Source: Aminipila terrae (GTDB lineage: Bacteria > Bacillota > Clostridia > Peptostreptococcales > Anaerovoracaceae). Taken from it: DNA of 64,000 bases. The position numbers and the translations under genes were made by a program. A model generated the notes under the pieces. That model saw only the letters and a list, made by a program, of their open reading frames with translations. It was not told where the DNA came from and searched no databases. Of the stretch, positions 46,816-55,951 are shown in pieces. The stretch's first letter is position 1; each line of letters opens with the position of its first letter. Location of the stretch: the NCBI RefSeq assembly GCF_010120715.1, contig NZ_CP047591.1, positions 248,001 through 312,000 of the forward strand. The letters run 5' to 3'.

Positions 46816-47928
46816 TTACTTAATAAGCTGTACCTTAACGCAACTTAATCCCAGTTTATCTGCACTTTTAACATCATCCTTCTTCAATTTGATATCTCCT
46901 TTTGCTAACTGTCCATAAACTGCGTCATAATCATCTTTAGTAAATGTATTAAACTTGGAAGTATCCATAGGAAGCTGTACACCTTTCTCTGCAGCACCAA
47001 GAGTTAAGCATTGTGCTCCTGGGAATTTATCTGCATAGTAGTCTGTAAGAGCAGACTGCACAGCGGAAGCCAGTCCCTTCATAGCAGAAGTAATAACTGT
47101 AGTTGATTCACTGCTCTGATCAACGTCAACGCCTATAACTTTTCCTTTTGCGGATTCAGCAGCTGCCATTACAGAGTTACCCACTTTACCACCACAAGCA
47201 AAGATAACTTCTGTTCCATCAGAATACCAGGATGAAGCCAGTGTCTGTACTTCTGGAGTTGCATCAAATCCACCTGTGTAGTTATACTTTAACTGGATGC
47301 TGCCAGCAGCTAAACCTAATTCTTTAGCAGCAGCTTCTGCACCCTGTGCAAAACCATATCCGTATCGAACTACAGCAGGAACAGCCATTCCGCCCATAAA
47401 TCCTAACTTAGTATATCCATCGATAACTGCAGCATATCCTGCAAGATAACCGGATTGTTCTTCTGCAAACTTAATTCCAACAGAGTTCTTTGCTGGAGCT
47501 GCTGTTGTATTACCATTTGCATCTGTTGTGCCATCATTAGGATAACCATCAATCAGAATAAAGTGAACGTCTGGATACATAGATTGAGCCTTAAAAATAG
47601 GTACTTCAAACAAATATCCTGGAGTTACTACTATTTTAGCTCCTCCTTTAACAGCAAGCTGAATGGCAGCTAAATAAGCATCTTCACTTTGTTCAGTCGG
47701 CTTGTAATACTTGTGGGAAATATTGTTTTTCTCAGCATATGCTTTAATGCCTTCCCAAGTTCCCTGATTAAATGACTTGTCATCAATTTCACCAACATCA
47801 GTAATCATTGCAATCTCATAAGTTTCTTTTTCTTTTGCTTTTTCCTTTACTGGTTCCTTTTTGTCACCACAAGCAACTAAACCTAGTACAAGCGTAAGAG
47901 CCAGTACTATTGCCAAAAATTTCTTCAT
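46816..47928 (-). CDS. BMP-family nucleoside-binding lipoprotein
   Basis: A lipobox (LGLVACG, Cys20) after the leader; the 370-residue Bmp/Med fold begins YEIAMITDVGEIDDKSFNQGTWEGI and includes NSVGIKFAEEQSGYLAGYAA and VIFACGGKVGNSVMAAA. It is a solute receptor for purine nucleosides in related organisms (TmpC/BmpA/NupN). A consensus-like promoter lies about 50 bases upstream. It is the first gene of the nup operon and lies 125 bases before nupO, with a hairpin in that gap. The ligand is inferred. Confidence 0.92.
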   Translation of the reverse strand: MKKFLAIVLALTLVLGLVACGDKKEPVKEKAKEKETYEIAMITDVGEIDDKSFNQGTWEGIKAYAEKNNISHKYYKPTEQSEDAYLAAIQLAVKGGAKIVVTPGYLFEVPIFKAQSMYPDVHFILIDGYPNDGTTDANGNTTAAPAKNSVGIKFAEEQSGYLAGYAAVIDGYTKLGFMGGMAVPAVVRYGYGFAQGAEAAAKELGLAAGSIQLKYNYTGGFDATPEVQTLASSWYSDGTEVIFACGGKVGNSVMAAAESAKGKVIGVDVDQSSESTTVITSAMKGLASAVQSALTDYYADKFPGAQCLTLGAAEKGVQLPMDTSKFNTFTKDDYDAVYGQLAKGDIKLKKDDVKSADKLGLSCVKVQLIK

Positions 47929-47975
47929 AAGATTTCTCCCTTCTGCAATACGGTTGATTATTTTCCATATTTTAT

Positions 47976-48004
47976 ATTATAAATGTTATGAAGCAATTTT
48001 TCAA
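47976..48004 (-). promoter_or_regulatory. Sigma-A promoter of the bmp-nup operon
   Basis: TTGAAA (47999-48004) and TATAAT (47976-47981) spaced 17 bp, on the minus strand, about 50 bases before the bmp start. Confidence 0.65.
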
Positions 48005-48045
48005 CATAGTTATTATTGTCTGCGGTTTTGCGTGTTTAAAAATGA

Positions 48046-48948
48046 TTATTTAATAAACTCCTGTACCCAGTAAGTAGTTCCGTTGCTGTCTGTTACATAA
48101 CCTACACCAATCTGCGCATAATTACTGTTCAGTATGTTTGCTCTGTGTCCGGAAGAATTCATCCAGGCAGTCATAACGTCCTGAGGAGTTTTCTGACCTT
48201 TTGCAATGTTTTCACCAGCTGCAGTATAATTTATACCGAACTGTTTCATCATATCAAACGGTGAACCATAAGTTGGTGATGTATGGGAGAAGTAATTCTT
48301 GTCTCTCATATCTTCAGCCTTCTTTTCGGCAACATCAGATAATTTTGCGTTTACTGTCAGCGGTGCAAGACCTGCTTTAGCTCTTTCCTGATTCACGATG
48401 TCTACAACCTGCTGTTCATAAGCACCTATACTACCTGAATTGCCAGTGTTGGTATCTGTTTTAGTTCCTGTATTTGCTGTTGTGTTTGTGTCTGTCTTAG
48501 TTCCTGTATTTGCTGTTGTGTTCGTATCTGTCTTAGTTCCTGTATTTGCTGTTGTGTTCGTATCTGTCTTAGTTCCTGTATTTGCTGTTGTGTTTGTGTC
48601 TGTCTTAGTTCCTGTATTTGCTGTTGTCTTTGTGTCTGTCTTAGTGTTTGCTTTACAATTCCCTGACTTCTGAACCTGATCCTGTTTCTGACTGCAATTA
48701 TTAGAAACAAGCTGAAGCTTGCCATCTGCAAATTTAACATAGCATTTAAGATTAGAACAATTTAGATTCTTAAAACAATCTTTTGTTCCTGCATTCGTAA
48801 AGCAGCTATTAATGTTTTTAACCACAGATTGGTTCAATGGAACTGAAACATTTGCGTTACAGTTTGTTCCTGCAAAAGCTGCAGTCGGTGCTGCTGCCAT
48901 AAGCAGTAATGATAGTGATAACGTTGTTTTGACAAATTTGGTTTTCAT
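48046..48948 (-). CDS. Secreted CAP (SCP-like) domain protein with Thr/Asn repeat linker
   Basis: ATG 48948, with GGGAGGACAAAATC before it, is chosen over the in-frame ATG 48978. A signal peptide (KTTLSLSLLLMAAAPTAAFAG) is followed by a Cys-rich N-terminal region with seven Cys (residues about 25-85) and a linker of 12-residue repeats (TKTDTNTTANTG). The CAP domain begins YEQQVVDIVNQERAKAGLAPLTVN and contains NYFSHTSPTYGSPFDMMKQFG and GHRANILNSNYAQIGVGY. It is probably extracellular; CAP domain chemistry in bacteria is unproven. Confidence 0.9.
   Translation of the reverse strand: MKTKFVKTTLSLSLLLMAAAPTAAFAGTNCNANVSVPLNQSVVKNINSCFTNAGTKDCFKNLNCSNLKCYVKFADGKLQLVSNNCSQKQDQVQKSGNCKANTKTDTKTTANTGTKTDTNTTANTGTKTDTNTTANTGTKTDTNTTANTGTKTDTNTTANTGTKTDTNTGNSGSIGAYEQQVVDIVNQERAKAGLAPLTVNAKLSDVAEKKAEDMRDKNYFSHTSPTYGSPFDMMKQFGINYTAAGENIAKGQKTPQDVMTAWMNSSGHRANILNSNYAQIGVGYVTDSNGTTYWVQEFIK
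48448..48645 (-). repeat. In-frame 36-bp tandem repeats in the CAP gene
   Basis: Five copies of a 36-bp unit (boundaries 48645, 48609, 48573, 48537, 48501) plus a half copy encode TKTDTNTTANTG-type units; the first copy has K for N at position 6. The near-identical DNA makes copy number prone to change. The repeat also creates long open frames in other frames and on the other strand, which are not genes. Confidence 0.95.
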
Positions 48949-49069
48949 GATTTTGTCCTCCCTTTCCACTTTATCCAAAACTAGGAGACTTCTGGTTTAG
49001 TTTGACTCCTTGAAAAAGAGTATAGACCCCCTTTTACGCAAAAATCATTATATAAAAATTACCAATAAA

Positions 49070-49098
49070 AAAGCAGGTATAATTTTAATCCCTGCTTC
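49070..49098 (-). terminator. Terminator overlapping the NUDIX stop
   Basis: AAGCAGG / CCTGCTT stem spanning the stop codon of the 49085 gene, followed by TTTTTTATT on the minus strand. Confidence 0.7.
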
Positions 49099-49726
49099 CC
49101 AGTTTTATTATATTAACTAAATTGTGTGTAATTCTAGCGGTTAAGCCCCATATCACTTTATCTTCATAAGTATAAATCGGCACTTCTGATTTACCTTTTC
49201 TCCAATTATATCCATTGTTAAGTTTTAGTAGATTATAAGGAAAATCGGTCCCTATCTGTGGCAGTACATCCATATTATAGATATATGGAGCCTGGTTCTT
49301 CATATGCTCTAAGGGCACCAGGAAGAATTCTTTTACTTCATCTCTGTTTATTTTCGCATTCTTTATTGCTTCGTAATTAATTTCACCCAAAAAAGAATAC
49401 ATGGTAAAATTGCTATAAGTATATAATGTATCCAACTCTGCTATTACCCTTATATCTTTTCTGAGCACCCCCAGTTCCTCACGAGTCTCTCTTATGGCAC
49501 ACTGCCGTTTGGTTTCATTTTTCTCAACTGCACCTCCTGGGAAGCAAATTTCCCCGGGCTGTGTTCTTAATGATTCTGCACGTACCTCGTACAGTAAATG
49601 TAGTTCTCCATCCTTTTCCACCAGGGGAACCATTACAGAAAAATAGTTATAATATCCCACTGCAGCAGGTTTTCTGTTCTTGAATATTTCTTCTATTTCA
49701 TTCAAATTCAACTTGCTCTTGCTCAA
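49085..49726 (-). CDS. NUDIX hydrolase, CoA pyrophosphatase type
   Basis: A 213-residue protein with RTQPGEICFPGGAVEKNETKRQCAIRETREELGV, the complete Nudix box (GX5EX7REUXEEXGU), preceded by the PGE(I)CFPGG block of the NudL/YeaB CoA-diphosphatase subfamily. It would hydrolyse CoA or related diphosphates in the cytosol. It overlaps the upstream EamA transporter gene by 29 bases and ends inside a terminator. Substrate is inferred from subfamily features. Confidence 0.88.
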   Translation of the reverse strand: MSKSKLNLNEIEEIFKNRKPAAVGYYNYFSVMVPLVEKDGELHLLYEVRAESLRTQPGEICFPGGAVEKNETKRQCAIRETREELGVLRKDIRVIAELDTLYTYSNFTMYSFLGEINYEAIKNAKINRDEVKEFFLVPLEHMKNQAPYIYNMDVLPQIGTDFPYNLLKLNNGYNWRKGKSEVPIYTYEDKVIWGLTARITHNLVNIIKLGSRD

Positions 49727-50609
49727 TTTTCTTACCCTCAGTTCTTTTATTATATATATTTAAATATGAAGCAATCAGGATTAATGCAATCCCTAAATAT
49801 GTATTCCAAAGTAATTTATCTCCAAGAATTATTACTGCTATGACCGGTGCAATTGCTGGTTTAATAAAAAATGCTATAGACCCAGTAGTAGCATCAGAAA
49901 GTTTTATGGATGCAAAATAGAAATAATATCCCAGACCTGTTACAAAAACACTGATATACATAACAAGTATAACATTATCTTTCACTCCCTGTAAAATAGG
50001 TTTATCCATGAAAATCATTATAATAAGAAGTACTAATGATCCTAAAATAAAGCTGATGCTGGTCTGCGCCATAATTCCCATCTTTTTTATACTATTTTTC
50101 CCTACTACTGTATAAAGTCCGAATGTGGCTGCTGCAATCAGCATAAAAAATATTCCTACCGTAGTATTTCCTTTTTGAATGTCCCAGGGTCTTACCATAA
50201 AAATCAGGCCCAAAATCCCCCATAATAACACAACCAGTTTTTTCTTATTAAATTTTTCGTCTGACATAAAATGTGCAAAAATCATAGTAAATAGAGGGTT
50301 TATGCACATTATGACTGAAGCGGTTGAAGCATTTGAATGCATGACACCTAACTGAAAAAATAACATACTGACTGGTATGCATATTATTCCCAGTATTAAT
50401 AAATACCCGAAATCTTTTAATTCTAACCTGGTCTGGTTCTTTTTTATTTCATTAACCGCAAAAGGCATTAATAAAATGCCCCCTATAAAGAACCTCAAAA
50501 ATGTCAGTTGAAATGAATCCAACCCATTACCAGCCAGCTTTAATGCAACTTCCATTGTTCCAAATAGAAAAGCCGTCAGAAAAATATATAATCCTATCTT
50601 TTTCATCAT
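49698..50609 (-). CDS. DMT-superfamily (EamA) transporter
   Basis: A 303-residue, ten-TM membrane protein made of two EamA repeats; the first begins GLYIFLTAFLFGTMEVALKLAGNG and the second starts near residue 150 (VGIFFMLIAAATFGLYTVVGKNSIKKMG). Family members export amino acids, sugars or drugs; the substrate here is unknown. It overlaps the NUDIX gene at its 3' end. An upstream spacer with a terminator separates it from the P-loop gene. Confidence 0.88.
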   Translation of the reverse strand: MMKKIGLYIFLTAFLFGTMEVALKLAGNGLDSFQLTFLRFFIGGILLMPFAVNEIKKNQTRLELKDFGYLLILGIICIPVSMLFFQLGVMHSNASTASVIMCINPLFTMIFAHFMSDEKFNKKKLVVLLWGILGLIFMVRPWDIQKGNTTVGIFFMLIAAATFGLYTVVGKNSIKKMGIMAQTSISFILGSLVLLIIMIFMDKPILQGVKDNVILVMYISVFVTGLGYYFYFASIKLSDATTGSIAFFIKPAIAPVIAVIILGDKLLWNTYLGIALILIASYLNIYNKRTEGKKIEQEQVEFE

Positions 50610-50672
50610 AGATCATCCCCTGTTTTACATATTCATATTATATTCTTATTTTATTGTAATAACCTTAAAAAG

Positions 50673-50693
50673 GGCGGTGAACTGTTCACCGCC
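50673..50693 (-). terminator. Terminator of the small P-loop gene
   Basis: GGCGGTGAA / TTCACCGCC perfect stem with a 3-base loop, followed on the minus strand by CTTTTTAAGG. Confidence 0.8.
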
Positions 50694-50727
50694 TCTTTTA
50701 CAAGCAATTATATTGCTAATATTCTTA

Positions 50728-51150
50728 TTAATTTAAGACTTCAAATTTGCTGAAATCGATGCTTTTCAAAGCCTCCTTTTCAGCACTCAGGCTTACTATA
50801 AACTCAATATCATATCGCTGGGAAATTTTTTTGAGTCTGTCTAGGAATTCGGGAATATTATCTTCATGAATATCTGCATGCTTTAAGATGCTGTCAATAA
50901 AAATGGTTTCAATATCATGATCTGAGCCAATGATACCATAGATAAACCCTATGTATTCATCGCTGTTTGTAATATGTTGGTAATCTTCCATACATACCAC
51001 TCTAATCTTGTGTTTCAAGTCACACATCAGTCTCTGGTTTTTATTAATAAATATAACACTGCCCTTGCTTTCTTCGACCACTTCGTTGGCCATGTCAAGC
51101 ATTGTTTTGGTTTTACCTGAACCCTTCTTACCGATTAATAACTTAACCAT
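50728..51150 (-). CDS. Small P-loop ATPase-like protein
   Basis: A 140-residue cytosolic protein with Walker A LIGKKGSGKTKTMLDMANE at the N-terminus and a Walker B-like strand IETIFIDSILKHADIH. Its second half reads as helices and a strand (YDIEFIVSLSAEKEAL). It resembles truncated thymidine-kinase/PilT-like folds but I cannot name a function. It is a single gene with its own terminator, between rlmN and the EamA gene. Confidence 0.65.
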   Translation of the reverse strand: MVKLLIGKKGSGKTKTMLDMANEVVEESKGSVIFINKNQRLMCDLKHKIRVVCMEDYQHITNSDEYIGFIYGIIGSDHDIETIFIDSILKHADIHEDNIPEFLDRLKKISQRYDIEFIVSLSAEKEALKSIDFSKFEVLN

Positions 51151-51272
51151 TGTAATCGCCTCCTCTTTGAGCTATGCAATATTTGCATCCCGTAAACTTG
51201 CTATAGTAGCTTGTGTAAACCCATTATACACTATTGACCATTGCTTATCAAGATAAATAACCTAAACCTTAG

Positions 51273-52316
51273 TTAATTTTCCAAATTTTCATAATTCTTT
51301 AATCTGAGTTGGCCGCAAGCAGCGTCAATGTCACTTCCCAGTTCTCTCCTGACCGTAGAACTTATGCCTAACTTTTCTAATCGGTCACGAAATTCTGATG
51401 CCTGCATTCTGGAAGTACCGTTTAGCCCACTTTCCGTCACATTGTTCAGAGGAATTAAATTTACATGGCAAATCAGCCCTCTCAGCCTCTCAGCCAGTTC
51501 CTCCGCATGAACAGGCTGATCATTCACACCAGATACCAGTGCATACTCAAAAGTGATTCTCCTCCCTGTCTTTTTCACGTAATCTTTGCATGCGTTTAAA
51601 AGTTCTTTCATATTATATTTCTTATTTACTGGCATAGTCATATTTCTGATTATATCGTTAGGCGCATGAAGGGATATAGCCAGATTTACCTGCGGAAAGT
51701 CTTCTGCGAATTGTTCAATTTTAGGTATGATACCGCAAGTGGATACCGTTATGCTTCGCATGCCGATATTCAGTCCTTCTTTATTATTAACCAGGTTTAT
51801 AAACTTAGAAACATTATCATAATTATCAAAAGGCTCTCCTGTACCCATTATAACAATATTACTGATTTTCTCTCCTGTATCCCTTTCCACAGATACAATC
51901 TGATCTATGATTTCTCCAGCAGTTAAATTTCTGCAAAGTCCCCCTATGGTGGACGCACAGAATTTACAGCCCATACGGCAGCCAGCCTGTGAAGATATAC
52001 AGATTGAATTACCGTGCTTATATTTCATAAAAACGCTTTCCACGCTATTTCCGTCTTCAAGTCCAAACAAATACTTTCTGGTTTCATCGGTCTTGGAATG
52101 CTGTACTTGTATGAGTTTAAGACTTCCAATTTCCGCACAGGTATTCAACTTCTCACGTAGTTCCTTAGATAAATCTGTCATCTCATTAAAGCCGGATATT
52201 CCTCTGTAAAGCCAATTGTATACCTGCTTTGCCCTAAACTTCTTTTCACCTATATTCTCAAAGAAAACTTCCATTTCTTTGAGAGTCATATCTTTTAAAT
52301 GAACTTTATCTGACAT
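51273..52316 (-). CDS. rlmN: 23S rRNA (adenine2503-C2) methyltransferase
   Basis: A radical SAM methyl synthase of 347 residues. CISSQAGCRMGCKFCAST holds the CxxxCxxC cluster motif, IVIMGTGEPFDNYDNV follows, and a C-terminal Cys lies in DIDAACGQLRLKN (the methyl-carrying cysteine of RlmN, with the first Cys region as partner). It methylates A2503 in 23S rRNA and A37 in some tRNAs. It follows the ileS terminator on the same strand. Confidence 0.95.
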   Translation of the reverse strand: MSDKVHLKDMTLKEMEVFFENIGEKKFRAKQVYNWLYRGISGFNEMTDLSKELREKLNTCAEIGSLKLIQVQHSKTDETRKYLFGLEDGNSVESVFMKYKHGNSICISSQAGCRMGCKFCASTIGGLCRNLTAGEIIDQIVSVERDTGEKISNIVIMGTGEPFDNYDNVSKFINLVNNKEGLNIGMRSITVSTCGIIPKIEQFAEDFPQVNLAISLHAPNDIIRNMTMPVNKKYNMKELLNACKDYVKKTGRRITFEYALVSGVNDQPVHAEELAERLRGLICHVNLIPLNNVTESGLNGTSRMQASEFRDRLEKLGISSTVRRELGSDIDAACGQLRLKNYENLEN

Positions 52317-52382
52317 AAGTCCCTCTCTTTCATTTAAATCAGCAGGTTATCCAAAGAGAGATAATACCTGTTTGATTAAAAA

Positions 52383-52405
52383 GGGCACAGTTATAAACTG
52401 TACCC
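52383..52405 (-). terminator. Terminator of ileS
   Basis: GGGTACAGTT / AACTGTGCCC stem (one wobble) with a 3-base loop, followed by TTTTTAATC on the minus strand, 9 bases past the ileS stop. Confidence 0.8.
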
Positions 52406-52414
52406 ACTTTAAAA

Positions 52415-55400
52415 TTATACTCTTTCTACTCCTATGCCTGTCTTATGACCATTTAAGTCATATTCGTCCAGTCCATCTTTTTCTGCAATTTCTACAGCAA
52501 GAGTTTCTTTCATAATATATGATTTATATGCTTCTACAGCAGTTTTAACATCTGCGTCAGCTGTCACGAAAATCTTAATATTGTCCATCATTTCAAAGTC
52601 ATTCTGCTTTCTAAGCTGTTGAACCTTAGAAATAAGTTCTCTGGCAAGACCTTCGTCAATAAGTTCCTGGTTTATAGTTGTATCAAGAATAGTGAATACA
52701 TTATTTTCCATAGCAACAGAAAATCCCTCTTTAGCACTGATTTTAATTTCAACCAGCTCCTTATTTAAGGTAAAATCTTCACCAGCTACATTAATAACAG
52801 CTTCTCCATCAGATTCCAGTCTGGCAACAAGCTCTGCCGGGTCTGCCTGGGCAAGAGCACCTCCAAAGGCTTTAATCTTCGCACCTAAAACCGGGCCTGC
52901 CACTTTAAAATTAGGCTTCAGGCTATAATCCATAAATTGATCCAGTTTCGTTTCAAATACAACCTTTTTAACGTTTAATTCTTCCATAATCAAAGGAGTA
53001 AGGTCACTGATAAGAGTCTCATACTTTCCATCTACCAGCATTTCAGAAAGAGGTTGTCTAACCTTAATTCTTTCTTTTTCTCTGGTGCCTCTTCCAAGAC
53101 CCACCATGGTTCGGACAAGATCCATTCTTTCCTCAACATTCTTATTTATTAAGGATTCATCAGCCTTAGGGAAGAATGAAATGTGAACGGATTCATTTCC
53201 TGTTAGGTTTGTATATATTTCGTCTGAAATAAACGGAGCGAATGGAGCAATCATTTGTGAAATTCCCACAAGAACCTCATAAGTCGTTGCATATACACTC
53301 TTCTTATCATCCGTCATCTGGTCACCCCAGAATCTTCTTCTTGCACGTCTGATATACCAGTTTGATAAATCTTCGGTAACAAAGTCCTGAATTTTTCTAA
53401 CAGTCTTCATATGGTCATACCGGTTCATTTCCTCTGTAACATCCAGTATAAGCTGGTTATACTTTGAAAGAATCCATCTGTCAAGCTCAGGTCTCTTGTC
53501 ATAAGGTACATCAAGCTCCACAGGACTGATGTTATCCTGGTTGGAATAAAGTACGAAGAAATTATAAACATTCTTCAGCGTTCCAAAGAACTTGCTGACA
53601 ATTTCAATCAGCCCATCCTCGTCAAACTTAGTCGGAGACCATGCCGGTGATACGTACAGCAAATACCATCTGGTAGCATCGGCACCATACTTGTCAAATA
53701 AAGCAAATGGATCTACTGTGTTACCCTTTGATTTGCTCATTTTCTTGCCTTCTTTGTCCAGGATAAGATCATTTACAAGAACATTCTTATATGGAGCCTT
53801 ACCCTTTATAAATGTGGAAATAGCAAGAAGTGAATAGAACCAGCCCCTGGTCTGATCAATACCTTCACAGATAAAATCTGCAGGGAATAATTCTTCGTCA
53901 AACTTTTCTTTGTTTTCAAATGGATAATGCTGCTGTGCAAATGGCATAGAACCTGAATCAAACCAGCAATCCATTACTTCAGGGATTCTGCTCATTGTTT
54001 TTCCACAGTGAGGGCACTTTAAATGAATGTCATCCACGTAAGGTCTGTGAAGTTCAACTTCTTCTGTAATATTTTCAATAGATTTTTCAACTAATTCGGC
54101 TCTGCTTCCAATGCACTCTAAATGGCCGCAGTCACATCTCCAGATGGGAATCGGAGTACCCCAGTATCTGTTTCTTGAAATAGCCCAGTCGTTTACATTT
54201 TCAAGCCAGTTTCCAAATCTTTTCTCTCCTACAAAATCCGGGAACCAGTTTACTGTCTTATTATTTTCTACCAACTGATCTTTCAGTTTAGTCATTTCAA
54301 TATACCAGCTTGGCTTTGCATAGTAAATCAGAGGAGTCCCGCATCTCCAGCAGTGTGGGTAATTGTGATCCATCTTTTCCTTAGCAAAGATTTTATCTTC
54401 AGCTGCAAGCCATTTTATAATGTCTACATCAAGGCCCTCTTCCATTACAAAGCGTCCAGCCCATGGAGTATCTGTATATTTACCCTGTTCGTCTACAGGA
54501 TTTACCACTGGCAACTCATATCTTCTTCCCGTCTGATAGTCATCTTCACCAAATGCTGGTGCAGTGTGGACAATACCAGTACCGTCTTCTATAGTTACAT
54601 AATCTGCACAAGTTACAAAGAATGCTTTCTTATCTGGCTTTATAAATGGCATCAGCTGCTCGTATTCAGCAAATTCAAGTTCTTTGCCCTTCATTTCAGC
54701 TATAACATCATAGCTTTCTGCACCTAGAACTTTATCTGCAAGATTCTTTGCCAGATAAAATACTTTTCCTGCTTCATTGGCATCCTCGTGCATCTTAACT
54801 TTTACATAATCAATATCCGGGCCTACAGTAAGGGCAACGTTTGAAGCCAGAGTCCATGGAGTGGTGGTCCATGCCAGGAAGTATTCATCTGCATCTTTTT
54901 TCTTAAATTTTGCCATAATTGTCTGGGTTTTTACTTCTTTATACCCCTGAGCTACTTCATGGGATGCCAGTCCGGTTCCACATCGCGGGCAGTAAGGAAG
55001 AATCTTGTGTCCTTCGTAAATAAGTCCAGCCTTAAAAAATTCCTTTAATATCCACCAGCCAGTTTCAATAAAGTTATTGTCCAGAGTAATATAAGGATTG
55101 TCCAGGTCAATAAGATAACCCATCCTTTCAGTCATCTGTCTCCACATACCTTCATAGGTAAATACAGACTCTCTGCACTTTTCATTAAATTCTTTGATAC
55201 CATACTTTTCAATGTCCTGTTTCCCGGACATGTTAAGCTGTTTTTCCACTTCAATTTCTACAGGAAGTCCATGAGTATCCCATCCAGCTTTTCTATTTAC
55301 AGCAAACCCCTGCATAGTCTTATAACGGCATACGGAATCTTTTAACGTTCTTGCTATAACATGATGAATCCCTGGTCTGCCATTAGCAGTGGGAGGTCCT

Positions 55401-55531
55401 TCATAAAATATAAACGATGGCATTCCTTCTCTTGTTGTTACGCACTTTTCCAGCAGTTTTTCTTCTTTCCAGGCTTTTGCCTGTTCCATTTGAAACTCTG
55501 CGATTGGTTTTTCAGATAAATTTCGAAACAT
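52415..55531 (-). CDS. ileS: Isoleucyl-tRNA synthetase, type 2, with GIHH active-site signature
   Basis: A class I synthetase of 1038 residues from ATG 55531 (GGAAAGGCAACAT before it; the frame extends to 55570). Type 2 features are FYEGPPTANGRPGIHHVIARTLKD, GWDTHGLPVEIEVEKQL, a CP1 editing domain with TWTLASNVALTVGPD, and KMSKSKG. The usual HIGH motif is replaced by GIHH (residues 54-57), a variant described in mupirocin hyper-resistant IleRS2 enzymes. A T-box leader upstream controls expression by tRNA-Ile charging. Confidence 0.96.
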   Translation of the reverse strand: MFRNLSEKPIAEFQMEQAKAWKEEKLLEKCVTTREGMPSFIFYEGPPTANGRPGIHHVIARTLKDSVCRYKTMQGFAVNRKAGWDTHGLPVEIEVEKQLNMSGKQDIEKYGIKEFNEKCRESVFTYEGMWRQMTERMGYLIDLDNPYITLDNNFIETGWWILKEFFKAGLIYEGHKILPYCPRCGTGLASHEVAQGYKEVKTQTIMAKFKKKDADEYFLAWTTTPWTLASNVALTVGPDIDYVKVKMHEDANEAGKVFYLAKNLADKVLGAESYDVIAEMKGKELEFAEYEQLMPFIKPDKKAFFVTCADYVTIEDGTGIVHTAPAFGEDDYQTGRRYELPVVNPVDEQGKYTDTPWAGRFVMEEGLDVDIIKWLAAEDKIFAKEKMDHNYPHCWRCGTPLIYYAKPSWYIEMTKLKDQLVENNKTVNWFPDFVGEKRFGNWLENVNDWAISRNRYWGTPIPIWRCDCGHLECIGSRAELVEKSIENITEEVELHRPYVDDIHLKCPHCGKTMSRIPEVMDCWFDSGSMPFAQQHYPFENKEKFDEELFPADFICEGIDQTRGWFYSLLAISTFIKGKAPYKNVLVNDLILDKEGKKMSKSKGNTVDPFALFDKYGADATRWYLLYVSPAWSPTKFDEDGLIEIVSKFFGTLKNVYNFFVLYSNQDNISPVELDVPYDKRPELDRWILSKYNQLILDVTEEMNRYDHMKTVRKIQDFVTEDLSNWYIRRARRRFWGDQMTDDKKSVYATTYEVLVGISQMIAPFAPFISDEIYTNLTGNESVHISFFPKADESLINKNVEERMDLVRTMVGLGRGTREKERIKVRQPLSEMLVDGKYETLISDLTPLIMEELNVKKVVFETKLDQFMDYSLKPNFKVAGPVLGAKIKAFGGALAQADPAELVARLESDGEAVINVAGEDFTLNKELVEIKISAKEGFSVAMENNVFTILDTTINQELIDEGLARELISKVQQLRKQNDFEMMDNIKIFVTADADVKTAVEAYKSYIMKETLAVEIAEKDGLDEYDLNGHKTGIGVERV

Positions 55532-55639
55532 ATGTTGCCTTTCCTTTCTAAAAAAATGTGGCTCTGCCACTTTGTTCTTTCTTTACATTAGTGAGAAAAT
55601 AAAAAGTTATTTTTAAAAACTTCTGCAAAAAACTAAAAT

Positions 55640-55908
55640 CCCTAATTCACAAAAGTGAATTAGGGACGATTATTTATAACCGCGGTACCACCCTACTTGC
55701 AAAACAATATTCATATCCTGTCTCGTGATACATTGTTCTACCTCTTATATAGTGATAAAGCTCCGGAGTGATATTCAAAATTTGCTTCACCAACGTGCTC
55801 TCAGCATTTACACGTTTCTCTGTAGGGATTACTACACAAAATCTACTGGCTCCATCATGGCTTTGGTTTATTTAGTTAATAAAAGGATATGCAATATGAT
55901 GCATATCC
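55640..55908 (-). promoter_or_regulatory. T-box riboswitch leader of ileS
   Basis: The antiterminator T-box sequence GGTGGTACCGCG (55681-55692) sits before a terminator CCCTAATTCAC / GTGAATTAGGG (55640-55665) with TTTTAG after it. Stem I includes AATATCACTCCGGAG, giving an ATC specifier codon (55770-55772), matching isoleucine. The leader would let uncharged tRNA-Ile switch transcription on. This explains the 420-base gap between ileS and the chemoreceptor gene. Confidence 0.92.
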
Positions 55909-55911
55909 TTT
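55882..55911 (-). terminator. Hairpin at the chemoreceptor/ileS boundary
   Basis: AAAGGATATGC / GCATATCCTTT, an 11-bp stem followed by TATTAAC. It lies at the transcript start of the T-box leader and could serve as terminator of the chemoreceptor gene. Confidence 0.55.
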
Positions 55912-55914
55912 TCT

Positions 55915-55944
55915 ATTATATATGAGATATATTATTTGTGTCAA
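55915..55944 (-). promoter_or_regulatory. Sigma-A promoter of ileS
   Basis: TTGACA (55939-55944) and TATAAT (55915-55920), 18 bp apart on the minus strand, placing the transcript start near 55908. Confidence 0.8.
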
Positions 55945-55951
55945 GAAAATA

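Noticed and set aside
48448..48645. Possible CRISPR array
   Set aside because: Repeats are contiguous without spacers, in frame, and encode a Thr-rich linker.
48426..48740. Open frames in two other frames/strands over the CAP repeat
   Set aside because: They exist only because the 36-bp repeat has no stops in any frame; no ribosome site or conserved domain.
48949..49069. Cyclic-di-GMP or other riboswitch upstream of the CAP gene
   Set aside because: The leader has some complementary segments, but I could not match the conserved core of any known riboswitch.
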